Of a stretch of DNA of 64,000 nt, positions 49,082-56,569 are shown in pieces. This DNA is from Acinetobacter tandoii DSM 14970 = CIP 107469 (lineage in GTDB: Bacteria > Pseudomonadota > Gammaproteobacteria > Pseudomonadales > Moraxellaceae). The DNA lies in the NCBI RefSeq assembly GCF_000400735.1, contig NZ_KE007367.1, forward strand, positions 235,837 to 299,836. Direction: 5' to 3'. Every line of letters begins with the position of its first letter. Within the stretch, counting starts at the first letter, position 1. The notes below the pieces were generated by a model, which did not search any database, was not told where the DNA came from, and was given only the letters and a program-made list of their open reading frames with translations. Made by a program: the position numbers and the translations under genes.

Positions 49082-49732
49082 ATGACAGTATTACAAAACT
49101 TTGAAAAAACAGTGTTAAGTGAAGTGTGCCCTGTGGGTGAAGCATGGATGTGCGAAGTGAAAAAAGGACAGTACTTCCGCATTGTCGATTTAGAAGGCAA
49201 TCAGGCGGTGGATACTTTGTTTATCAGTGCTGAAAACCCAGAAGAACGCTATAGCGCAACTGATACCTTGGCGATGAATCGTCAGATTTATTTAGAAAAA
49301 GGCACCACGTTATACAGTAACTTGGCGCGCCCGATGGCGATCATCCACGATGATAACTGTGGTCGGCATGACACACTCGGTGGTGCCTGTTCTTGTGAAA
49401 GCAACACAGTTCGTTATGCGCATGACACTTACCCGATGCATAGTTGCCGCAATAATTTTATGTATGCCTTAGCGAAACACCCTGTGGCGTTAAAGCATGG
49501 TTTAAATGTGCGTCATATTGGTCCGAACATTAATTTCTTTATGAATGTGCCCGTTACCCCTGAAGGACATTTGAAATTTGAGGATGGTATTTCCGCTGCA
49601 GGAAAATATGTGGAAATTCAAGCAGAGATGGATTTAATTGTGCTGATTTCAAATTGCCCACAGCTAAATAATCCGTGTAATGCCTATAACCCAACGCCTA
49701 TCCAACTGATTGTGCGTGAAGCTGCGGAGTAA
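49082..49732 (+). CDS. DUF1989 protein, carboxyguanidine deiminase component (UAAP2-like)
   Basis: A 216-residue DUF1989 protein, second of the pair. It keeps the metal/active-site type motif CGRHDTLGGACSCESN, which has several Cys and His, plus VDTLFISAENPEERYSATDT and VRHIGPNINFFMNVPV. With the preceding protein it should form the two-component carboxyguanidine deiminase that feeds allophanate hydrolase. The carboxylase gene starts five bases after its stop. The assignment to CgdA versus CgdB is not certain from sequence alone. Confidence 0.88.
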   Translation: MTVLQNFEKTVLSEVCPVGEAWMCEVKKGQYFRIVDLEGNQAVDTLFISAENPEERYSATDTLAMNRQIYLEKGTTLYSNLARPMAIIHDDNCGRHDTLGGACSCESNTVRYAHDTYPMHSCRNNFMYALAKHPVALKHGLNVRHIGPNINFFMNVPVTPEGHLKFEDGISAAGKYVEIQAEMDLIVLISNCPQLNNPCNAYNPTPIQLIVREAAE

Positions 49733-49737
49733 GCACC

Positions 49738-52700
49738 ATGTTTAATAAAGTTTTGATTGCGAATCGTGGTGCGATTGCTTGCCGAGTGATTCGAACCCTC
49801 AAAAAATTAGGGATTCAATCGGTTGCTGTGTATTCAGAAGCCGACCGTGATTCTTTACATGTGACCATGGCGGATGAAGCGGTATGTATTGGTGCGGCAC
49901 CTGCCAGTCAAAGTTATTTAAATATTGAAAAAATCCTGCAAGTTGCACAGCAAACAGGGGCGGAAGCGATTCACCCCGGCTATGGTTTTTTATCGGAAAA
50001 TGCCGAGTTTTGTGACTTATGTGAAGCCGCAGGAATAGCCTTTATTGGTCCGACTTCTGCCCAAATGCGCAGTTTTGGTTTAAAGCATACTGCGCGTGAA
50101 CTGGCGATTCAGAGTCAAGTGCCACTTTTGCCGGGGAGTGGCTTGTTGGCTGATGAAGCGGAAGCTTTGGCAGAAGCAGAAAAGATTGGTTATCCCGTGA
50201 TGCTTAAAAGCACCGCAGGCGGTGGCGGGATTGGTATGCGGTTGGTTTGGAATGCCGAAGAGCTAAAAGACGCTTATCAAACAGTATCTTATTTGGCACA
50301 AGCTAACTTTAAAGATGCAGGCTTGTATCTAGAAAAATTTGTGCAAAATGCCCGTCATATTGAAGTGCAAATCTTTGGCGATGGCCAAGGTCAGGTCTTG
50401 GCATTGGGTGAGCGTGATTGTTCGGTGCAACGCCGTAACCAGAAGGTGATAGAGGAAACACCTGCACCGCATTTGTCGGATGAACAACGTGATTATCTGC
50501 AACAAGTCGCTATACAACTGATGCAATTGGTGCAATACCGTTCTGCGGGTACAGTTGAATTTGTGATGGATACCGATACCCAAGAGTTTTACTTTTTGGA
50601 AGTGAATACCCGTTTACAAGTGGAACATGGCGTGACTGAACAGGTTTATGCTGTGGACTTGGTGGAATGGATGGTGACTTTAGCCAGTGGTGATTGGGTT
50701 GCACCGACTTCGGCTTTAGACTCTAAAGGGCATTCTATTCAAGTGCGTTTATATGCCGAAGACCCGATCAAAAACTTTCAGCCGAGTGCAGGACTTTTAA
50801 CTGAAGTTGAATTTGATCCACATTGTCGTGTTGAAACTTGGGTAGAAACAGGCTCGAATGTCTCTTCCTATTATGACCCGATGATTGCCAAAATTATTGT
50901 GACTGCTACAGATCGTGATGCTGCAATTCAAGCAATGAGTGCAGGACTGGCAAACACCCAAGTGGCAGGAATAGAAACCAACCTCGAATATTTGCAGAAC
51001 ATTGTGGCAGGAGAAGTGTTCCAAGCAGGCACACAAACCACGCGTTTTTTAAATAGCTTTACTTGGAAAACCCAAAAGATTGAAGTGTTACAGGCTGGTA
51101 TTCAAACTTCGATTCAAGATGTTACAGGACGCTTGGGATATTGGGATGTGGGAGTCCCACCATCAGGGGCGATTGATCCATTTTCTTTGAATGTTGCCAA
51201 TCAACTGTTGGGTAATGAGAAAAATACTGCGGGTTTGGAATGTACCCTGCAAGGTCCAAGTCTGAAATTCCATTGCGACAGTCAAATTGTGCTTACGGGC
51301 GGCGAGATGCTAAGCACATTAGATGGCGTGAGCATTCCAATGTGGCAAACCGTGAATGTGAAGAAAGGGCAAGTTCTGAAATGCGGCAAAATTAGCACGG
51401 GCTGCCGCAGTTATATTGGGGTCAAAGGCGGCTTTAAAGTCCCTGAATATTTAGGCTCGCAAGCCACATTTACCTTAGGGCAATTTGGTGGTCATGCAGG
51501 GCGTAACTTATTGGTCGGTGATATGTTGCCAATCACATCTTTTAGCGATCAGCCTTTACACGCTTTAAATCAGGAGCAAATTACAGCATTCAATTCGCAT
51601 TGGGAAATTGCGGTGATGTATGGTCCGCACGGTGCGCCTGACTTTTTTACCAATCAGGATATTGAAACTTTCTTTGAACATGAGTTTGAAGTCCATTTTA
51701 ACTCAAGTCGAACAGGCATTCGTCTGATTGGACCAAAACCTGAATGGGCACGGGAAGATGGTGGTGAGGCGGGCTTACACCCATCAAATATTCACGATAA
51801 CGCCTATGCTATTGGTGCGATCGACTTTACGGGGGATATGCCGATTATCTTGGGTCCAGATGGTCCGAGTTTGGGCGGCTTTGTCTGTCCAGCGGTGGTG
51901 ATTCATTCTGAATTGTGGAAATTGGGTCAACTGAAAGCCGGGGATAAAGTTAAATTTGTACCAGTCAGCTATCACCAAGCCAAGCAGCTCAATCAAAACT
52001 ATCAAGCCATGCTGGATGCGGCATCTCCTGAAAGTATTCATTACGAGCAAGTCATTCAAGCAGAGGAAATTACTTTAAACCATGTAATTTTAGATACCTT
52101 TAAAGGCGATGGTACACGTCCAGATGTGGTCTATCGTCCTGCGGGGAACCATTACCTGCTGGTGGAATATGGTGAGCTGGTGCTGGATTTGAATCTGCGC
52201 TTCCGTATTCATGCCTTAATGCAATGGATGAAAGAGCAGAACATTAAGGGCATTATTGATTTAACTCCGGGTATTCGCTCATTACAAATCCATTATGATT
52301 GTTTGGTACTGGATCAAACCGATTTACTGCGTTTGCTGGAAGTGGCTGAAGAACAACTGCCCAATATAGCCGAAATGCAGGTGCCATCACGCACAGTGTA
52401 TTTGCCTTTGGCATGGGAAGATTCACAAACCCAATTGGCAACCGAACGCTATAGCCAAATTGTGCGTGCCGATGCACCGTGGTGCCCAGATAATATCGAG
52501 TTTATTCGCCGTATTAATGGTTTGGACTCCAAACAGGCGGTAAAAGATGTGGTCTATAACGCCAGTTATTTGGTGATGGGACTGGGCGATGTCTATTTGG
52601 GTGCACCAGTGGCAACACCTTTAGACCCGCGGCAACGATTAGTGACCACCAAATATAACCCTGCACGAACTTGGACACCTGAAAATGCAGTTGGTATTGG

Positions 52701-53343
52701 TGGTGCCTATATGTGCGTGTACGGCATGGAAGGACCGGGCGGTTATCAATTTGTGGGACGTACCACGCAGATGTGGAGTCGCTACCGTAAAAATGCGAAT
52801 TTTGAAGAGGGTAAGCCGTGGTTACTACGCTTCTTTGACCAGATTAAATTCTATGAAGTGTCTGAAGCTGAATTGATGCAGATGCGTGAAGATTTTAAAG
52901 CAGGACGTTTAAATCTACGCGTAGAAGAAGGTGTATTAAACCTGAAAGAATACAACCAATTCTTGCAGGATCATGCTGAAACTATCCAAGCATTTAAGCA
53001 CACGCAACAAAGTAACTTTGAAGCCGAGCGCCGTCGCTGGCATGAAGCAGGTTTGGCAGAATATGTATCTGAAAGTTTAGATACGGTGGATGATGGTGAA
53101 ACAGTTTTAATTCCTGATGGTGGCTGTGCAGTGGAGTCGCACATGCCCGGTTCGATTTGGAAAATTGAATGTCAGATGGGTGATGTGGTTGAAGAAGGGG
53201 CGACTTTGGCAGTAATTGAAGCCATGAAAATTGAGATTCCAATTTTGGCACCTGAACGAATGAAAGTCGAAGCCATTACCATTGAAAAAGGGCAAACCGT
53301 GAAAACAGGGCAAGTACTGTTTACATTGGCACCTGTGGCTTAG
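49738..53343 (+). CDS. Biotin-dependent urea/guanidine carboxylase
   Basis: A 1201-residue multidomain enzyme. Residues 1-450 form the biotin carboxylase (NRGAIACRVIRT; GGGGIG at 161-166; ERDCSVQRR at 225-233; EVNTRLQVEHGVTE at 288-301). About 450-770 is a KipA-like and about 780-1000 a KipI-like carboxyltransferase region (GRLGYWDVGVPPSGAIDP; MCVYGMEGPGGYQFVGRT). The C-terminal biotinyl domain carries the biotin Lys1164 in EAMKIE. The family carboxylates urea or guanidine. Control by a guanidine riboswitch and linkage to the DUF1989 pair point to guanidine as the natural substrate. It is the last gene of its operon. Confidence 0.93.
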   Translation: MFNKVLIANRGAIACRVIRTLKKLGIQSVAVYSEADRDSLHVTMADEAVCIGAAPASQSYLNIEKILQVAQQTGAEAIHPGYGFLSENAEFCDLCEAAGIAFIGPTSAQMRSFGLKHTARELAIQSQVPLLPGSGLLADEAEALAEAEKIGYPVMLKSTAGGGGIGMRLVWNAEELKDAYQTVSYLAQANFKDAGLYLEKFVQNARHIEVQIFGDGQGQVLALGERDCSVQRRNQKVIEETPAPHLSDEQRDYLQQVAIQLMQLVQYRSAGTVEFVMDTDTQEFYFLEVNTRLQVEHGVTEQVYAVDLVEWMVTLASGDWVAPTSALDSKGHSIQVRLYAEDPIKNFQPSAGLLTEVEFDPHCRVETWVETGSNVSSYYDPMIAKIIVTATDRDAAIQAMSAGLANTQVAGIETNLEYLQNIVAGEVFQAGTQTTRFLNSFTWKTQKIEVLQAGIQTSIQDVTGRLGYWDVGVPPSGAIDPFSLNVANQLLGNEKNTAGLECTLQGPSLKFHCDSQIVLTGGEMLSTLDGVSIPMWQTVNVKKGQVLKCGKISTGCRSYIGVKGGFKVPEYLGSQATFTLGQFGGHAGRNLLVGDMLPITSFSDQPLHALNQEQITAFNSHWEIAVMYGPHGAPDFFTNQDIETFFEHEFEVHFNSSRTGIRLIGPKPEWAREDGGEAGLHPSNIHDNAYAIGAIDFTGDMPIILGPDGPSLGGFVCPAVVIHSELWKLGQLKAGDKVKFVPVSYHQAKQLNQNYQAMLDAASPESIHYEQVIQAEEITLNHVILDTFKGDGTRPDVVYRPAGNHYLLVEYGELVLDLNLRFRIHALMQWMKEQNIKGIIDLTPGIRSLQIHYDCLVLDQTDLLRLLEVAEEQLPNIAEMQVPSRTVYLPLAWEDSQTQLATERYSQIVRADAPWCPDNIEFIRRINGLDSKQAVKDVVYNASYLVMGLGDVYLGAPVATPLDPRQRLVTTKYNPARTWTPENAVGIGGAYMCVYGMEGPGGYQFVGRTTQMWSRYRKNANFEEGKPWLLRFFDQIKFYEVSEAELMQMREDFKAGRLNLRVEEGVLNLKEYNQFLQDHAETIQAFKHTQQSNFEAERRRWHEAGLAEYVSESLDTVDDGETVLIPDGGCAVESHMPGSIWKIECQMGDVVEEGATLAVIEAMKIEIPILAPERMKVEAITIEKGQTVKTGQVLFTLAPVA

Positions 53344-53372
53344 ATCTTATCTCAAAATTATCAAATCTAAAC

Positions 53373-53400
53373 AGCCAGTGCGTGATCGCGCTGGCTTTTG
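53373..53400 (+). terminator. Terminator of the riboswitch-carboxylase operon
   Basis: AGCCAGTGCG and CGCGCTGGCT form a stem with one wobble and a TGAT loop, followed by TTTTG, 30 bases after the carboxylase stop. It ends the first transcript before the sigma-54 promoter. Confidence 0.78.
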
Positions 53401-53548
53401 CATTTAAAGATTCAGCCGAATTTCTCTCATGATTTTTCCCTGAAAAACTGTTCTTTAATTTAAAGCTCCATAACAGCGCGATTTGATTTATTTTGCCCAA
53501 ATTTCAAGCAATTTTTCTTGTTTTCGTTTCTATTTTGATGGAGTGGAT

Positions 53549-53564
53549 TGGCACGCTTTCTGCA
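53549..53564 (+). promoter_or_regulatory. Sigma-54 (-24/-12) promoter
   Basis: TGGCACG-CTTT-CTGCA matches the sigma-54 consensus TGGCACG-N4-TTGCA with one mismatch and exact spacing between the -24 GG and -12 GC. It is 54 bases upstream of the next start codon. It implies control by a nitrogen-type enhancer-binding protein such as NtrC. I did not find a clear NtrC palindrome. Confidence 0.85.
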
Positions 53565-53617
53565 TTTATTCGAGTAATACAAAATTCGAATTTGGTAATA
53601 CCAAAGAGGAGCCACAG

Positions 53618-53749
53618 ATGCAAAAGCCACAGAATAAAGATAAGTCGACATCACAGCTCTTTAAACAGTTTTTACTGGAGCTAATTAGCGTTCGCGCGGG
53701 TTTTTATGTCAAGCAAGACCCTCATCATCCTGAAACATTGCGGAAGTAA
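53618..53749 (+). CDS. Small basic protein (43 aa), first gene of the sigma-54 unit
   Basis: ATG 53618 follows AGAGGAG about eight bases upstream. The frame is open to 53483, but that part would contain the sigma-54 promoter, so the short start is preferred. The product is a 43-residue basic peptide with a helical middle (QLFKQFLLELISVRAGFYV) and a polar tail (DPHHPETLRK). Its stop is three bases from the NikR-like gene. It is not a recognised family; it could be a small partner of that regulator or the transporter. Confidence 0.65.
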   Translation: MQKPQNKDKSTSQLFKQFLLELISVRAGFYVKQDPHHPETLRK

Positions 53750-53752
53750 ATT

Positions 53753-54190
53753 GTGGCTAAACCTAAACTTGCCCGAATCAGTGTCACTGTACCTGAGAGT
53801 ACTTTAAGTGCACTGGATCAGAAAATTGTTGATCAATGCTATGAAAGCCGCTCGCAAGCCATTGTAGACATGATTCACAAGCACTTAATTGCAGAAGAAG
53901 AACGGCAAAATTCGGTCATGGTCGGCACATTGACCTTGCTGTATGACGCCAGTTCTATGTCATTGCGAGTTCAGTTAATGGATTTGCAACAACAATATTT
54001 AGAACAAGTCATTAGCTCGCTGCATATCCAACTGGATGAGCAAAAAATTATGGAAGTGATGCTGATGCAGGGCAAAAGCGCCGAATTAAAGTTAATGAGC
54101 CAGCAATTTATTGCCTTGAAAGGGGTCATTAACGGACACCTTGAACTGATGGATGCGGTGATGCCACCAATTCCACAAAATGTTGAATAA
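53753..54190 (+). CDS. NikR-like ribbon-helix-helix regulator lacking the nickel ligands
   Basis: A 145-residue protein with an N-terminal ribbon-helix-helix DNA-binding domain (ARISVTVPESTLSALDQKI, then RSQAIVDMIHKHL) and a C-terminal ACT-like domain aligned to NikR (VGTLTLLYDASSMSLRVQLM; ISSLHIQLDEQKIMEVMLMQ; GVINGHLELM). Against E. coli NikR, His87 is kept as His91, but His89 becomes Gln93, Cys95 becomes a hydrophobic residue (Ile99) and the His76 position is not His. A nickel role is therefore unlikely and another effector is expected. GTG start behind GGAAG. It probably controls this locus. Confidence 0.8.
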   Translation: MAKPKLARISVTVPESTLSALDQKIVDQCYESRSQAIVDMIHKHLIAEEERQNSVMVGTLTLLYDASSMSLRVQLMDLQQQYLEQVISSLHIQLDEQKIMEVMLMQGKSAELKLMSQQFIALKGVINGHLELMDAVMPPIPQNVE

Positions 54191-54208
54191 TCTAAGGGGA
54201 ACCTGAAA

Positions 54209-55231
54209 ATGATGAAAAAAGCAGTGTTATCAATGTCAGTAGTTGCGGGTATTTTACTCTCAGGTTGTGACAATACCGCCAAAGTGCCTGAAGCAGAAAA
54301 AAAATCAGAGACTACGGCAACGAGTCAACCGATGACCATTGGTTATAGTGACTGGCCGGGTTTTGTGGCTTGGCAAGTTGCCATTGAAAAAGGCTGGTTA
54401 AAAGAAGCGGGCTTAAATGTCGAATTTAAATGGTTTGATTATTCAGCATCGCTTTCGGCATTTGCAGCGAACCAGTTAGATGCGGTTTTGGTGACCAATG
54501 GCGATAATTTGGTTACAGCATCGGGCGGAACCAAAGGCATCATGATTATGGCAACCGATTATTCTGCGGGGAATGACGTGATTATTGCCAAAGAGGGCAT
54601 AAACAGCATTGCAGATTTAAAAGGGAAATCGATTGCGACTGAAAAAGGGCTAGTGGATCATCTATTATTATCAACTGCTTTGGATGATGCCAAAATTTCA
54701 TTATCAGATGTAAAACTGGTCAATTCAATGACCAACGAATTGCCGCAAGTTTTTGCAAGTAATAGTGTAGATGCGATTGCAGTATGGCAACCTGTTGCCA
54801 ATCAGGCATTAAAATCAGTTGCTGGGTCTAAAATTATTTATACCTCAAAAGATAAACCGGGTCTAATTTACGATACTTTAACCGTGAATATGAGCCATTT
54901 GGCCGCCAACAAAGAACAGTGGTCTAAATTAATTCAGGTTTGGGATAAAACCGTTAAATATATTAATGACCCTGCAACTCATGCAGATGCGGTCAAGATT
55001 ATGTCGAACCGTGTTGGGGTGGATCCGCAGCAATATGAACAATTTATTGGTGGGACACATTTACTGGATTTAGCTGCAAACAAGAAGGTGTTTACCAAAG
55101 GTTCAGGCTTCGATTCCATTTATGGTTCGACGTATCATGTGAATAAATTTAATGTCAGTAATGGTATCTACAAAACTGAAATGGATGTCAATGGTTTAAT
55201 TTATCCCGCATTGATTGAAGGGTTGAAATAA
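54209..55231 (+). CDS. ABC transporter substrate-binding lipoprotein (SsuA/TauA/NMT1-like)
   Basis: A 340-residue lipoprotein (signal ending GILLSGC, Cys20) of the periplasmic-binding class used for sulfonates, nitrate, pyrimidines and related compounds. Family segments are IGYSDWPGFVAWQVAIEKGW, LDAVLVTNGDN and DAIAVWQPVANQALK. The cognate permease and ATPase are encoded on the opposite strand at 57652-59480. In this locus the ligand may be guanidine, urea or a guanidino compound; sequence alone cannot decide. It ends with a strong terminator. Confidence 0.87.
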   Translation: MMKKAVLSMSVVAGILLSGCDNTAKVPEAEKKSETTATSQPMTIGYSDWPGFVAWQVAIEKGWLKEAGLNVEFKWFDYSASLSAFAANQLDAVLVTNGDNLVTASGGTKGIMIMATDYSAGNDVIIAKEGINSIADLKGKSIATEKGLVDHLLLSTALDDAKISLSDVKLVNSMTNELPQVFASNSVDAIAVWQPVANQALKSVAGSKIIYTSKDKPGLIYDTLTVNMSHLAANKEQWSKLIQVWDKTVKYINDPATHADAVKIMSNRVGVDPQQYEQFIGGTHLLDLAANKKVFTKGSGFDSIYGSTYHVNKFNVSNGIYKTEMDVNGLIYPALIEGLK

Positions 55232-55246
55232 GTCATCTATACGAGT

Positions 55247-55273
55247 AAAAGCCCAGAAATGTTCTGGGCTTTT
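55247..55273. terminator. Bidirectional terminator between converging operons
   Basis: AAAAGCCCAGAA-ATG-TTCTGGGCTTTT is a perfect 12-bp hairpin with A and T tracts. It ends the sigma-54 transcript and can also end the minus-strand SMR operon. Confidence 0.88.
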
Positions 55274-55321
55274 ACATTTTGAGATACAGCATGGCGATGT
55301 TTCGGTCATGCAATTTTTACA

Positions 55322-55654
55322 TTAAAGATGGGTGCTTTGTGAAAAGATATTAATCACTAAAATCCCAGAAATCATTAAAGCCAAACCAATCAGTGCAGGC
55401 ACATCTAATTGCTGCTTAAAGCCAAACCATCCCACCAACGAAATTAAAATAATGCCCGCCCCCGACCAAATCGCATAGGCAATGCCCATAGGAATGGTTT
55501 TTAAGGTTAAAGACAAAAAATATAAGGCAATCGCATAGCCTACGACTGTAATTGAAGAAGGGATGAGAATACTAAAACCTTGGGATGCTTTTAATGCTGA
55601 AGTGGCAATCACTTCAGCAATAATCGCAATGCTTAAGTAAATGAATGCAATCAA
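55322..55654 (-). CDS. Small multidrug resistance transporter, EmrE (Qac) type
   Basis: A 110-residue SMR protein with four helices. The proton-coupling Glu14 is present in IIAEVIATSALK, and the EmrE substrate-site residues Tyr40, Tyr60 and Trp63 are all at EmrE positions (MGIAYAIWSGAGI). Gdx-type guanidinium exporters carry a different pattern (GTAYAIWTGIGA and a Trp near the Glu), so this belongs to the Qac branch. Proteins of the branch export hydrophobic cations. It is last in the operon behind a guanidine-II riboswitch, so it probably exports guanidinium or a substituted guanidine. Confidence 0.9.
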   Translation of the reverse strand: MIAFIYLSIAIIAEVIATSALKASQGFSILIPSSITVVGYAIALYFLSLTLKTIPMGIAYAIWSGAGIILISLVGWFGFKQQLDVPALIGLALMISGILVINIFSQSTHL

Positions 55655-55666
55655 GAAATCACCTGC

Positions 55667-56569
55667 TTAATAGGTCGCTTGAGCATGATGTAACAGATGC
55701 TCAGCTTCTTGTGTAAGCCAAGTGTGACTGGCTGCTGTAGTAGAGGTTTGCGTTTGGAATTGATAATGGGGTTGATAGATGTCGATCTTGAAATATAAGG
55801 CATAGGTTTTACCTTCAATTTCTTTGACTTGCTTAAGCTGATTTTCCCCAATATATTCGAAGCCTTCGAGTGAAAAGAGCTGCTGCAAGCGATGGTTTTG
55901 GGTGCTGAATTGTACACCTGAAGATAACGAACCTACGGAAACTTCCAATTGATTGATTTGCTCTAAATCAATACCTGCTTGATGTGCTTCAATCAAATTG
56001 CTGAAAGGTAGAATGGCTTGCTGATTTTGCGGAAGTCGAGACTGTGCATAAGCCACCAAGTCACCACAAATAATCAAGCCTGCATCCAGTTGAACTGAAG
56101 CATTCGATTTAAGATGAACAGCTTTTTCTAAACGTAAACCAAGGTATAAACCTTGATTGGCTTGTTGACGCCAATCCTCCACATAGGCATTGCTAGGAGA
56201 GAATTCCAAAATACAGTTGCCGATGCAATGTAAGGTTGCGGGTTCTGGCCATTGAATGTGATTTTGGTAATTGGAATTTGAATCGACTTGCCAAGATAAG
56301 ACTTGTTGTTCTCTATCCCAGAGAGTTTGTCCAAGCCAGCCCTGACGTTGCAACACAGGCGTAAGCTCAATATCTTTCAGTCTTAAATCAATGGTAAAAG
56401 ATTTGGATTGAAACCAATAGACGATGGTTTTTTCATCCGTTTGACCATTAAAAAAACTAATACTTTTGCGTCTAAACGCACCGAGCAATGCTAAAGGCAG
56501 CTCTACAGTGCTTATATCTGTCGGCAAAAGTTTAGCTGATAAATCTGCACATAAATTGATTAAATTCAT
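55667..56569 (-). CDS. Unrecognised 300-residue protein of the guanidine-II operon
   Basis: The start overlaps the dioxygenase stop by four bases (ATGA) and the SMR gene follows 12 bases after its stop, so it is a tight operon member. No signal peptide or membrane helix is seen. The sequence looks mostly beta-stranded with short repeats of aromatic and charged residues: FFNGQTDEKTIVYWFQSKSF, RQGWLGQTLWDREQQVLSW, CIGNCILEFSPSNAYVEDWR, GLYLGLRLE. It resembles a small-molecule-binding barrel, but I assign no family. Perhaps a partner of the dioxygenase. Confidence 0.7.
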   Translation of the reverse strand: MNLINLCADLSAKLLPTDISTVELPLALLGAFRRKSISFFNGQTDEKTIVYWFQSKSFTIDLRLKDIELTPVLQRQGWLGQTLWDREQQVLSWQVDSNSNYQNHIQWPEPATLHCIGNCILEFSPSNAYVEDWRQQANQGLYLGLRLEKAVHLKSNASVQLDAGLIICGDLVAYAQSRLPQNQQAILPFSNLIEAHQAGIDLEQINQLEVSVGSLSSGVQFSTQNHRLQQLFSLEGFEYIGENQLKQVKEIEGKTYALYFKIDIYQPHYQFQTQTSTTAASHTWLTQEAEHLLHHAQATY

